Positions 53,783 to 62,475 of a stretch of DNA of 64,000 bases are shown in pieces. The stretch spans positions 1 to 64,000 of the forward strand of contig DIYL01000002.1 in NCBI GenBank assembly GCA_002428985.1, read 5' to 3'. The notes under the pieces were generated by a model that did no database searches, had not been told where the DNA came from, and saw nothing but the letters and a program-made list of their open reading frames with translations. The stretch's first letter is position 1; the number at the start of each line of letters is the position of its first letter. The translations under genes and the position numbers were made by a program. The stretch is from Anaerolineales bacterium UBA6055 (lineage in GTDB: Bacteria; Chloroflexota; Anaerolineae; Aggregatilineales; Phototrophicaceae).

Positions 53783-54181
53783 CTAGACGCGACGGCGTTT
53801 CGGCGGGCGGACACCATTGTGGGGTACTGGGGTTACGTCTGTAATGGAACGAACCTTTAGCCCACTCTGTTGGATTGCACGGATTGCAGCTTCACGACCT
53901 GGTCCCGGTCCCTTTACAAACACGTCAACTTCTTTCATGCCGTGTTGTTGTGAGTTACCGGATGCGGTTTCGGCTGCCATACGTGCTGCATACGGTGTGC
54001 TTTTACGACTACCTTTAAAGCCAGATGTGCCAGCACTTGCCCATGCAATCACGTTCCCAGACTGATCTGTCATGGAAACAATGGTGTTGTTGAAGGTGGC
54101 ATAAATATGCGCCTGACCATAAGGTATATTCTTAAAAACTCGTCTAGCAGTACCACGACTGCCTCTTCTTGCTCTTGCCAT
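53783..54181 (-). CDS. rpsK: 30S ribosomal protein S11
   Basis: A 132-residue protein with AHIYATFNNTIVSMTDQSGNVIAWASAG and the C-terminal TPVPHNGVRPPKRRRV. It lies 141 nt after rpsM, a larger gap than usual in this operon. Confidence 0.98.
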   Translation of the reverse strand: MARARRGSRGTARRVFKNIPYGQAHIYATFNNTIVSMTDQSGNVIAWASAGTSGFKGSRKSTPYAARMAAETASGNSQQHGMKEVDVFVKGPGPGREAAIRAIQQSGLKVRSITDVTPVPHNGVRPPKRRRV

Positions 54182-54322
54182 TCAACTACTCCAGACTGGT
54201 ACAGTACTTACGTTATACGCGCCCTGCTGTAATACCCACAGAGCGCAACATCATTAACGATGAGATTGAAAGTTGACTGTATAAATTACAATCAATAATA
54301 ACTAGCGATAAAAATAATCGCC

Positions 54323-54709
54323 CTACTTCTTGGTTGCACCACGACGACGACCACGTCCAGCAACGGTTTGTTTCTTACCGCGACGTGTCCGTCCATTAGT
54401 TTTTGTGCGTTGACCACGGGATGGTAAACGACGACGATGACGCAACCCACGATAGGAGTTGATCTCGATCAGACGTTTGATGTTCAATTGTGTTTGACGG
54501 CGTAAATCACCCTCAAGTGTCAATTGACCGACTAATTCACGCAGACGTTGCACTTCATTTTCGCTTAGATCGCGAACTTTTGTGTTTTCGTCAATGCCTG
54601 CTTGTTCTAACAATTGTTGACTGGTTGTTTTACCAATACCATAGACATAGGTTAAGCCAATCACAATACGTTTGTCACGAGGCAGGTCGACACCTTCTAT
54701 ACGAGCCAT
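54323..54709 (-). CDS. rpsM: 30S ribosomal protein S13
   Basis: A 128-residue protein. MARIEGVDLPRDKRIVIGLTY at the start and HRRRLPSRGQRTKTNGRTRRG near the end are characteristic. It lies 27 nt after rpmJ. Confidence 0.98.
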   Translation of the reverse strand: MARIEGVDLPRDKRIVIGLTYVYGIGKTTSQQLLEQAGIDENTKVRDLSENEVQRLRELVGQLTLEGDLRRQTQLNIKRLIEINSYRGLRHRRRLPSRGQRTKTNGRTRRGKKQTVAGRGRRRGATKK

Positions 54710-54736
54710 GGACTACACTCCTTACGTTAGACCGGA

Positions 54737-54850
54737 CTAACCCTGTCTTTGCTTATGTTTTGGATTTGAACAAATAATCATTACCCGTCCATTGCGTTTG
54801 ATTACGCGACACTTCGGGCAACGACGCTTGATGCTACTTGAAACCTTCAT
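54737..54850 (-). CDS. rpmJ: 50S ribosomal protein L36
   Basis: A 37-residue gene, found by direct translation of the minus strand. The protein begins MKVSSSIKRRCPKCRVIKRN and ends NPKHKQRQG. It keeps three Cys and a His (C-x2-C ... C ... H), so it is the zinc-binding form. No infA lies upstream, where it usually precedes rpmJ. Confidence 0.96.
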   Translation of the reverse strand: MKVSSSIKRRCPKCRVIKRNGRVMIICSNPKHKQRQG

Positions 54851-55074
54851 GCGCTTTTCCTTTTTCGTCACCACCAAATCAAAGATAATACCATACAAAA
54901 TGCGCATAGTCTACAGTAGAACCTACTGTGAATGCGCGGCACTAGCTGATATGAACGGGACTTTTCGCTTGTAGACAAAAACACCCCAATAACTAGGGGC
55001 AATTTTTACGGATAGTTAGTATATCATAAAATTCAAATTTTTACACAGTATTTTCTTAGAATTCTCTAAGATTG

Positions 55075-56778
55075 CTACCGTATAAAGAAATTCGGTGGTA
55101 ATACCTCACCCAAACAAGTTGAATCAGGTTCCTGTAAGGGAGTCATCAAAAATTCGAGCGTAATCGAAAACACACAGTCTCCGCTTTCCAGTGCGCCATG
55201 CCCAGCATTTGAGAATACATAATGCCAACTATTCGCCAAATATTGTGCGGCATCATCGCCCCATTCTGGTGGTGTAATCGGATCATACACACCTGAATAG
55301 ATCAAGGTAGGAATCTCACTCACAACTGGTTGCACCTCAATCTCATCGGCAGTTGTAACGTCCCAAATCTCACACTCTTCAAAACCATACAAAGCAGATT
55401 TATTTAATGCGTCTTCTATAATGTCAGGAAGTGGTTCACTATAGGCAATCACATCATCTTCAGTATAAAAGGGAATTTCTTCAGCACATTCAACGCTGTA
55501 GTACATCCCCTCACTATCATCATCGTATATCCCATGTACCCAAACCTCAAGTTCATAGAACTCTTCTTCATCTAGCGAGTCCACATAATCAATCGCTTCA
55601 TCAAGAGAACCTAATTCAAGGTAGCTTTGAAATGGCGCATAGTACATCCTATCTTCGAGATCAAGCATTAATGCATCGAATTCCTCGTCCGTTAACGACG
55701 TATAATAATCGTATACTTCCTCAACATTATCAAAGTCGAATTGTTCCATAACTAATAAATCATATTCATCGGCTTCAAAGCTACCGGTTTCAAATTGTTC
55801 ATCAAGAATACGCTCCACCTCATCTAGTTGAGGATCGTACTCATAATCACCATCAGCATACGCTGCAATCAATGCTGGCAAATAAGGAACAGCCGCCCCA
55901 TCATATAGTTGACCGAAAATGTCGTTAGCAAAATCGTCCCCATTCATCTCAAACACAAAATCAGACTCTTCATCATAGATTTCTGCAGGTGTCTCATTCA
56001 TTGTTTCAATTGCTGTATAGAATGACTCACGTAAGTTGGGGTACGCGGTGTTACACGCAGCATTTTCTGCACAATCTGTAAAAACTTGCTCAAAAGCACG
56101 ATTACCATAGGTTGCTTGCTCGACAAGCCCACTTACTTGTGGTGGATAGACTGCATCAATTATCACAGCACGTATCCGCTCAGGAAAATCACGCATTACA
56201 GTCAACGCCAACCGCACACCATAAGATGACCCATAAATGTTAGCTTGCGGAATATCTAATGCGACTAGTAAATCATGTATGTCATTGGCGTTATTTGCAC
56301 TGTTATACATATTGAGGTCAACACCTTCATCAACAAGACGTCCGCGACACTCTCCCAGCCATTCATCGTCTTCGCTCTGATCAAATTCCCAACAGTTCAA
56401 AGACGGATAAGACAAACCTGTTCCCCGTTGATCAATGAAGATTGCATCATACGTTTGAGTAATACCGAAGGTAATCCAATCCGTTACAACAATCGAAGCC
56501 GCTCCACCCGGTCCACCTTCTAAATAGACAATCGGTGCATTATTCGTGTCCATCCTCGATTCGACATAAGCCACAAATAACTCAACATCAGGACTATTAG
56601 CATCTGCCCGATTTTCTGGCACAAATAATGTTCCACACCAAATTGAGGTATCATTTTCATCGGCAACGACTTGCATAAAATATGGGCAGTCACTCGATTC
56701 GAATTCAGGTGTGTAATCTTGAGCGTATACAAAAGAAGTAACAACAAAAATAAGCAAGATGCTAAGTAGATTTCGCAT
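55075..56778 (-). CDS. Secreted alpha/beta hydrolase, tripeptidyl-peptidase-like
   Basis: A 567-residue secreted protein with an N-terminal signal peptide (~1-20, ending FVYAQ). The alpha/beta hydrolase fold has the HGGPG-like oxyanion motif YLEGGPGGAAS, the nucleophile elbow NIYGSSYGVRLALTVM (G-x-S-Y-G), the Asp region TLIYSGVYDPITPPEWG, and the catalytic His in SNAGHGALES. This fits the prolyl/tripeptidyl aminopeptidase (TAP) group. A ~130-residue very acidic cap insert lies at ~270-420. It sits between map and rpmJ inside the ribosomal cluster, an unusual location, directly after a terminator. Confidence 0.82.
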   Translation of the reverse strand: MRNLLSILLIFVVTSFVYAQDYTPEFESSDCPYFMQVVADENDTSIWCGTLFVPENRADANSPDVELFVAYVESRMDTNNAPIVYLEGGPGGAASIVVTDWITFGITQTYDAIFIDQRGTGLSYPSLNCWEFDQSEDDEWLGECRGRLVDEGVDLNMYNSANNANDIHDLLVALDIPQANIYGSSYGVRLALTVMRDFPERIRAVIIDAVYPPQVSGLVEQATYGNRAFEQVFTDCAENAACNTAYPNLRESFYTAIETMNETPAEIYDEESDFVFEMNGDDFANDIFGQLYDGAAVPYLPALIAAYADGDYEYDPQLDEVERILDEQFETGSFEADEYDLLVMEQFDFDNVEEVYDYYTSLTDEEFDALMLDLEDRMYYAPFQSYLELGSLDEAIDYVDSLDEEEFYELEVWVHGIYDDDSEGMYYSVECAEEIPFYTEDDVIAYSEPLPDIIEDALNKSALYGFEECEIWDVTTADEIEVQPVVSEIPTLIYSGVYDPITPPEWGDDAAQYLANSWHYVFSNAGHGALESGDCVFSITLEFLMTPLQEPDSTCLGEVLPPNFFIR

Positions 56779-56796
56779 GACAATCTCCCCAAATAA

Positions 56797-56823
56797 AAAA
56801 GGACATGATTCAACATGTCCTAT
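56797..56823 (-). terminator. Terminator after map, in front of hydrolase gene
   Basis: AGGACATG and CATGTCCT form an 8-bp stem followed by T6 on the minus strand. It ends only 18 nt before the hydrolase start codon. Confidence 0.85.
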
Positions 56824-56827
56824 TATT

Positions 56828-57613
56828 CTACAGTAAAGTTAGGATTTCAGGTTCACCGTCAGTAATCGCAACCGTATGTTCAAAGTGTGCTGTCAGAGAT
56901 CCGTCTTTCGTCGCAACTGTCCACTGATCATCTAGCTCATACAAGTCATTACGTCCAGCGATCAACATCGGCTCAATCGCGTATGTCATACCAACCTGTA
57001 ATTCGTAATCCATCCACTGATAACGGCTGTTTTTACCCGGCCACCAGTTCGGGACTTGAGGCTCTTCATGCATCGCCTTACCAACACCATGCCCAGTATA
57101 TTCATGAGCAACGCTATATCCTTTTCTTCCAGCAAATTTCGAGGTAGCTTTAGCAACATCACTAATTTTATTACCCAGCACCGATGCCTTAATAGCTTCC
57201 ATTAGGGCTTGTTCGCAGGCTTCCAGTAGCCGTTTGGCAGAGCGTGATACCTCGCCAACAGGGTGTGTAAACGCTGCATCACCGACATATCCCTGATGAA
57301 AACAGGCAACATCCAGACCGATCACATCGCCTTCTTTGAGAACACGATCTGCTGATGGAATACCATGAACCAGTTCATCATTGATTGATGCGGTGATCGT
57401 AGCAGGATACGGTGGGTGATGTCCCGGAGCGTAATCTAAAAATGCAGGCGTTGCCCCATGATCGCGGATCACTGTCTCTGCAATAATATCGAGTTCTTTG
57501 GTTGTCACACCGGGCTTAACAGCTTTGCGCATCTCTTCATGTGCTTGTGCCACAATCCGTCCGGCTTCACGCATGATTTTAAGCTCATCGGCTGTTTTTA
57601 AGACAGGAGCCAT
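56828..57613 (-). CDS. map: Methionine aminopeptidase, type I
   Basis: Removes N-terminal Met from nascent proteins. A 261-residue protein. The metal ligands are in GLDVACFHQGYVGDAAFT (two Asp), EYTGHGVGKAMHEEP (His), YAIEPM (Glu) and HFEHTVAIT (Glu). A small insert (NWWPGKNSRYQWMDY) lies before the last blocks. It follows adk and is followed by a terminator. Confidence 0.96.
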   Translation of the reverse strand: MAPVLKTADELKIMREAGRIVAQAHEEMRKAVKPGVTTKELDIIAETVIRDHGATPAFLDYAPGHHPPYPATITASINDELVHGIPSADRVLKEGDVIGLDVACFHQGYVGDAAFTHPVGEVSRSAKRLLEACEQALMEAIKASVLGNKISDVAKATSKFAGRKGYSVAHEYTGHGVGKAMHEEPQVPNWWPGKNSRYQWMDYELQVGMTYAIEPMLIAGRNDLYELDDQWTVATKDGSLTAHFEHTVAITDGEPEILTLL

Positions 57614-57650
57614 GATTTATCCTCTACAAATTGTTGTTAAATTACTGAAA

Positions 57651-57674
57651 GGACAAGGCGTGCCTTGTCCCTAC
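57651..57674. repeat. REP-like palindrome with GTAG foot (copy 3)
   Basis: GGACAAGGC (57651-57659) and GCCTTGTCC (57662-57670) form a near-perfect palindrome flanked by CTAC (57671-57674), which is GTAG on the minus strand. It lies between adk and map. A weak T-stretch on the minus strand could also make it a partial terminator for adk. Confidence 0.5.
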
Positions 57675-57689
57675 ATAATATTTGAACCA

Positions 57690-58394
57690 TTACTTCAATT
57701 CGTCGATAACAGTCTTGATGTCAGCCGTAACGGCTTCGATGGATTGGTCAGCATCTACTTTCTTAATAATACCTTTGCCATCAAAGTAATCAATCAATGG
57801 CTGTGTTGTTTCGACAAAAGTATCGATGCGTTTTAATACAGCATCTGCACTTGCATCATCAGGGCGTCGTTTCAACTCTTGATCAGAGCCGTCCAATGTC
57901 GCTTTGAGGCGTGGCGGGAACGCATTATCAGGGTGATCAACCCATTCGATAGTTACGCCATCAGTTTTATAGTAGTAGTTGTAACTCTCACCAGATGGAT
58001 CTGTCACACGTCCAAACGCCCGTTTAAATGCGATAAAGTAGTCTAGTTCTAGCAAGATAACTGCATTAATTTTATCGCCTTTTTCAGCGAGATGTTTCTC
58101 GAGGAATTCCGCCTGTGCTTGGTTACGCGGGTAGCCATCCAAAATTACACCATTTTGCGCATCATCTTGTGCGAGGCGGTCAACCACAATCGCATTGGTC
58201 GTATCATCATCGACTAATTGTCCTGATGCCATAATATTCTGAACTTTAACAGCAAGTTCATCGGTACGGGTTTTCATGGCGCGGAATAGATCACCGGTCG
58301 AAACTTGTGGAATACCATAAGTCTCTTCAATGAACTTAGCCTGAACGCCTTTCCCTGCGCCCTGTACCCCCATTAAAATAATGTACAAACTCAT
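57690..58394 (-). CDS. adk: Adenylate kinase
   Basis: Interconverts ATP+AMP and 2 ADP. A 234-residue, long-LID form. The P-loop is MGVQGAGKGVQ, with Val-Gln where Ala/Pro are usual. The AMP site has STGDLFRAM and DGYPRNQAQAEFL. The LID (GRVTDPSGESYNYYY...DELKRRPDD region) lacks the zinc Cys. It has probably its own promoter, being separated from secY by a terminator. Confidence 0.95.
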   Translation of the reverse strand: MSLYIILMGVQGAGKGVQAKFIEETYGIPQVSTGDLFRAMKTRTDELAVKVQNIMASGQLVDDDTTNAIVVDRLAQDDAQNGVILDGYPRNQAQAEFLEKHLAEKGDKINAVILLELDYFIAFKRAFGRVTDPSGESYNYYYKTDGVTIEWVDHPDNAFPPRLKATLDGSDQELKRRPDDASADAVLKRIDTFVETTQPLIDYFDGKGIIKKVDADQSIEAVTADIKTVIDELK

Positions 58395-58567
58395 CTTACG
58401 TTCTCCGACATTACGTCAAAATTATTATATATATACAGTCGTTCTTTTTCTAAAGAACAAAAAAGCTTCGTAATAAATCTATTTTACAATTTTGTTGGGT
58501 TTATTGGGTTGAGATATATCTGAAATGTGACATTTATCAGTCAATTTAGTTAAACAAACTATGCCTA

Positions 58568-58605
58568 TAATAAAAGAAAGCCGGGCATGAGAGCCATCAC
58601 CCAGC
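58568..58605 (-). terminator. Terminator after secY
   Basis: On the minus strand GCTGGG pairs with CCCGGC (one G-U pair), followed by TTTCTTTTATT. It lies 25 nt after the secY stop and separates secY from adk. Confidence 0.75.
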
Positions 58606-58630
58606 GTTCTGAATTATTATGAGATTAGGT

Positions 58631-59983
58631 TTAGCGCATGAAACCTTCGTAATTACGCATAACCAGTTGTGCTTCGAGTTGGCGCATCGTATCAATGACA
58701 ACACCGACAACAATGATCAGACCCGAACCCGATATGACAAGACCCGCATTCAGAATCGACCCCGTCGTCGTCGCCTCCAATGGGAATATGATCCTGTTCA
58801 CAAAATCCACCATACCCGGAATAATCGCAATCACACCGAGGAAGAATGCCCCCACAAACGTGACCCGTCGCGTAACTGTCTTGATATAGTCATCCGTTCG
58901 CTTACCCGGTCGAATACCTGGGATAAACCCACCATTACGCTGGAGCGTTTCGGCCAGATTCTGGTTACCCACCATCACTTCTGCATAGAAGAATGTGAAA
59001 CCAACCGTCATGAGGAAGAATGTACCCCAATACAGTAACCCCTGCTGATTCCCAAACGTTGTCTGGATGGTTGTACCAACAGGTCCTGGAGGGAATAGAC
59101 TCGCGATAATCGCTGGGAATGTGATGATAGATTGTGCGAAGATCAATGGGATCATGCCCACAGGATTGACGCGCAATGGAATCACACTGTCTTGTTGAGC
59201 AAATTGGCGGTTACCACGTACGCGTCGACCATACTGTACCGGAACACGCCTTACACCCTCTTGAATAATCACAACCCCAATAATACTGATAACCGTAATT
59301 ACGATGAACAACACAAGGTTGTATACGCTACGGTCAGGTTGTTGTGTCATCAATTGGATGAGGTTTTGTGGTGCAATCGCAACGATACCCGCAAAGATGA
59401 TGATCGAGATACCGTTACCAATACCGTCTTCAGTAATCAATTCACCAAGCCAGATCGCAAACATCGTACCTGCAGTCATTGTCGCCAATACCGAAACAGT
59501 CAACAAGAGATCACTACCGAAACCGGGGATAATCTCGAAGACCTGACCACTTTCGCTACCAGCAATGTTGAAGATACTAATCTGTCCCAACGCCTGCAAA
59601 ATCGCCATTGGGATGGAGACATAGTAGGTATAGCGTTGGATTTTTTCTTGTCCACCAGGTTCGCGTTGAATCTGTTCTAGCGCAGGCACAATTGGCACAA
59701 GCAACTGGAAAATAATGGATGCGGTAATGTACGGATATACACCATTCGCAATCACACTAAAATTAGCGACAGCCCCACCGGACAACAAGTTTAGCACTTG
59801 AATCAGGTTACCGGCACTACTGTTCCCTTCAAAGACAGAACGGAGTGCAACCGGATCAACACCGACAACGGGGACGTGTGCCGCAAATTGATAAACAACT
59901 AAGATAAACCCCGTAAAAAGCAATTTATTACGCACATCAGGCAATCGCCATGCGTTTCTTAAAGCTTGAATCATAGAACGCAT
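58631..59983 (-). CDS. secY: Preprotein translocase subunit SecY
   Basis: A 450-residue, ten-helix channel protein of the Sec translocon. The start region FTGFILVVYQFAAHVPVVGVDP, the NFSVIANGVYPYITASIIFQLL block (TM2) and the cytosolic loop LQRNGGFIPGIRPGKRTDDYI are diagnostic. It lies after rplO, with 242 nt between them. Confidence 0.97.
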   Translation of the reverse strand: MRSMIQALRNAWRLPDVRNKLLFTGFILVVYQFAAHVPVVGVDPVALRSVFEGNSSAGNLIQVLNLLSGGAVANFSVIANGVYPYITASIIFQLLVPIVPALEQIQREPGGQEKIQRYTYYVSIPMAILQALGQISIFNIAGSESGQVFEIIPGFGSDLLLTVSVLATMTAGTMFAIWLGELITEDGIGNGISIIIFAGIVAIAPQNLIQLMTQQPDRSVYNLVLFIVITVISIIGVVIIQEGVRRVPVQYGRRVRGNRQFAQQDSVIPLRVNPVGMIPLIFAQSIITFPAIIASLFPPGPVGTTIQTTFGNQQGLLYWGTFFLMTVGFTFFYAEVMVGNQNLAETLQRNGGFIPGIRPGKRTDDYIKTVTRRVTFVGAFFLGVIAIIPGMVDFVNRIIFPLEATTTGSILNAGLVISGSGLIIVVGVVIDTMRQLEAQLVMRNYEGFMR

Positions 59984-60186
59984 TCCTCTTACTTACTATT
60001 GATGATTTGTGGTGTTATCATCACCGAAAAAAGTGACCAATACATTACGCACAGAACTATAGCGCAATCTACCACAATTGTGTATACGCAAGAATACTAG
60101 CTTGCGTTACATGCAACAGGGACGCAACACTCGCTACGTCCCTGTCACTCGTCTTTATATTGCATCGTTACATGCCTTATAACCAG

Positions 60187-60214
60187 ACAAGAGCCACTCT
60201 AATCGGCTCTTTGT
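60187..60214 (-). terminator. Hairpin between rplO and secY
   Basis: ACAAGAGCC (60187-60195) pairs with GGCTCTTTGT (60205-60214) with one bulge. The T-run is weak, so it may be attenuating or processing rather than a full stop. A second palindrome, ACAGGGACG/CGTCCCTGT, lies at about 60116-60146. Confidence 0.5.
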
Positions 60215-60225
60215 CATGGATATTA

Positions 60226-60753
60226 TTATTCGTTATCGCCGTAAAGACGTTCGTAGTCCTCTTTACGCAGTTTCTTGACGGTTGCAAGTGCGCCTGTGAC
60301 TTTGAGATCGTGTTGATTGACGCTACCACCAGCTTGTTCAATTTTTTCTGCAGCGCTCTTGGTAAATTTGTTGGCATGAACTTCAACTTTTTTAGTGAGT
60401 TCACCACGTCCCAATACCTTGAGTGGTTCGTCTGCTTTACGAATCAAACCAGCTGCTACCAGTGATTCACCATTAACCACATCACCATCGTTGAAGCGTT
60501 TATCGATCATATCGATATTCACTTCTTGATAGGTAACCCCAAAGATATTGGTAAAACCACGTTTGAAAGGTAACCGACGTACCAATGGCAACTGACCACC
60601 CTCAAAGTATGGACCTTTACCGCCACCACTACGTGCGCCTTGACCTTTCATACCACGACCAGCTGTCTTACCTTTGCCAGCCGCAATACCACGTCCTACG
60701 CGCGTGCGTTTGCGCTTTGACCCTTCATCGGGTTTCAAATCATGTAATTTCAT
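60226..60753 (-). CDS. rplO: 50S ribosomal protein L15
   Basis: A 175-residue protein with KLHDLKPDEGSKRKRTRVGRG and the Gly-rich GMKGQGARSGGGKGPYFEGGQ. It is longer than typical L15 (~145-150) owing to a charged C-terminal tail. The start overlaps the rpmD stop (TAATG). Confidence 0.97.
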   Translation of the reverse strand: MKLHDLKPDEGSKRKRTRVGRGIAAGKGKTAGRGMKGQGARSGGGKGPYFEGGQLPLVRRLPFKRGFTNIFGVTYQEVNIDMIDKRFNDGDVVNGESLVAAGLIRKADEPLKVLGRGELTKKVEVHANKFTKSAAEKIEQAGGSVNQHDLKVTGALATVKKLRKEDYERLYGDNE

Positions 60754-60953
60754 TATTCTTCTACCTCTTCAACTTCTACTAGGTGGCTGACTTTATTAAT
60801 CATGCCACGTATCTGTGGGGCATCCCCAATCAGTACGCTACGTCCCATACGACGTAATCCTAGTGATTTGATGGTATCTTTTTGTTTCTTGTTATAACCA
60901 ATTGGGCTTTTGACCAATGTGACTTTTAAGAGCTTACCGCTTTTATCACTCAT
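60753..60953 (-). CDS. rpmD: 50S ribosomal protein L30
   Basis: A 66-residue protein. The ATG at 60953, overlapping the rpsE stop (ATGAGTGA), is preferred over the upstream frame. It contains LKVTLVKSPIGYNKKQKDTI and KSLGLRRMGRSVLIGDAPQI, conserved in L30. An acidic C-terminal tail (VEVEEVEE) is added. Confidence 0.95.
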   Translation of the reverse strand: MSDKSGKLLKVTLVKSPIGYNKKQKDTIKSLGLRRMGRSVLIGDAPQIRGMINKVSHLVEVEEVEE

Positions 60954-61506
60954 TGTCATCGCCTCCTGCACGTCGTTCCCAAACAGGAGCAACTTCTTTT
61001 ACCTCTTTACCGCGCATTTGTGCCAGTTCTTCAGCACTGCGTAGCTGTTTGAGTGCGTCGATGGTCGCCATAGTCACGTTCAGCAAATTCGCGCTGCCTT
61101 GACTCTTTGTCAAAATATTGCGCACACCAACCACTTCAAGTACAGCACGGACACCACCCCCTGCGATAACACCAGTACCTGGTGCAGCAGGTTTCAGCAG
61201 GACTCGTGCGCCAGCTTGCCGACCAATCACTTGGTATGGAATCGTATCCCCAGATAAAGCAACTGGTTCAATATTCCGGCGAGCACGTTCTGCAGCTTTA
61301 CGAATGCTATCAGGGACTGCGCGTGCTTTACCAACCCCAACGCCAATGTTGCCTTTGTTATCGCCAACGACCACAACGGTACGAAATGCAAAACGGCGAC
61401 CACCTTTAATTACTTTAGCAACACGGCGAATATCGACTACGCGTTCATCAAATTCTTCGCGCTCTTCCTGCTTTCTGCGCGGTTCCCGTCGTCTACTATC
61501 TGCCAT
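60946..61506 (-). CDS. rpsE: 30S ribosomal protein S5
   Basis: A 186-residue protein with EFDERVVDIRRVAKVIKGGRRF, VGDNKGNIGVGVGKA and LLKPAAPGTGVIAGGGVRAV. A charged ~20-residue N-terminal extension is present. Confidence 0.98.
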   Translation of the reverse strand: MADSRRREPRRKQEEREEFDERVVDIRRVAKVIKGGRRFAFRTVVVVGDNKGNIGVGVGKARAVPDSIRKAAERARRNIEPVALSGDTIPYQVIGRQAGARVLLKPAAPGTGVIAGGGVRAVLEVVGVRNILTKSQGSANLLNVTMATIDALKQLRSAEELAQMRGKEVKEVAPVWERRAGGDDNE

Positions 61507-61521
61507 TTCTCAACTCCACGC

Positions 61522-61896
61522 TTAAAATTCTAATCCGGCTTCGCGCGCGCCTGCGGCAACAGCAGCGATCCGACCTGTATATTTAAATCCACCACGGTCA
61601 AATACAACCGTTGTGATGCCTGCATCTTTAGCACGTTTGCCGAGTTCGAGACCAACGATTTTCGCTGCTTCCACTTTGGTTTTATCAACCAGTTGGGCAG
61701 ACACATCTTTATCAATCGTTGAACAGGAAACCAATGTCTTACCGTCAATATCATCAATCACTTGAACAAAAATGTTCTTGTTACTACGGAAGATGTTCAT
61801 CCGTGGACGGCTTGCTGTTCCTGAAATATGTTTACGAACACGACGATGCCGACGTTTGCGGGCTAAACGTTTTCTACGTCCTGTTAAATCAGCCAT
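61522..61896 (-). CDS. rplR: 50S ribosomal protein L18
   Basis: A 124-residue protein that binds 5S rRNA. RPRMNIFRSNKNIFVQVIDD and VVFDRGGFKYTGRIAAVAAGAREAGLEF are conserved. Confidence 0.98.
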   Translation of the reverse strand: MADLTGRRKRLARKRRHRRVRKHISGTASRPRMNIFRSNKNIFVQVIDDIDGKTLVSCSTIDKDVSAQLVDKTKVEAAKIVGLELGKRAKDAGITTVVFDRGGFKYTGRIAAVAAGAREAGLEF

Positions 61897-61914
61897 TTAG
61901 TCAACCTCGTTTGC

Positions 61915-62463
61915 TTACGCTTTACCAGCTTTACCAGCTTTACGACGGACATATTCATCAGCATAACGTACACCCTTACCCTTATATGGTTCGGGGGGTC
62001 GCCAACCACGAATATTTGCCGCAGTCTGTCCTACAACTTGCTTATCAATGCCATCCACATGAATGACTGTCCCACGAGAATCTTTAGGGACGTCGAATGT
62101 GATATTGTCAGGTGGTTCGACAACAACTTCATGTGAGTGACCCAAGCGCAATTGTAAATTCTTGCCCTGTACAGACGCCTGATAACCGACACCTTCAATC
62201 GTCAAGGTTTTCCGAAATCCTTCAGATACCCCAGTGACCATATTTGAAAGCAAGGCACGCGTCAACCCATGAAGTGCGCGATGGTGGCGCAAGTCAGAAG
62301 GACGTTCAATTACAATCGCACCGTCTTCCAGCTTGATGGTCATATCAGGGCTGAAATCTTCTTTCAGTTCACCTTTAGGACCTTTTACCGTCACAGTGTT
62401 CTTTTCAATCGTCACATTGACTTTGTCTGGAACTGAGACAGGTTGTTTACCAATACGTGACAT
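61915..62463 (-). CDS. rplF: 50S ribosomal protein L6
   Basis: A 182-residue protein. MSRIGKQPVSVPDKVNVTIE opens it and PEPYKGKGVRYADEYVRRKAGKAGKA closes it, both typical of L6. Confidence 0.98.
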   Translation of the reverse strand: MSRIGKQPVSVPDKVNVTIEKNTVTVKGPKGELKEDFSPDMTIKLEDGAIVIERPSDLRHHRALHGLTRALLSNMVTGVSEGFRKTLTIEGVGYQASVQGKNLQLRLGHSHEVVVEPPDNITFDVPKDSRGTVIHVDGIDKQVVGQTAANIRGWRPPEPYKGKGVRYADEYVRRKAGKAGKA

Positions 62464-62475
62464 GGTCTTCTTCTC

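Noticed and set aside
59132..59680. 182-residue plus-strand frame across secY
   Set aside because: Antisense shadow of secY; no motifs, and it lies wholly within a highly conserved gene.
60116..60146. Palindrome ACAGGGACG/CGTCCCTGT considered as a fourth REP copy
   Set aside because: It has no GTAG at the stem foot and its loop is long; a simple hairpin is enough explanation.
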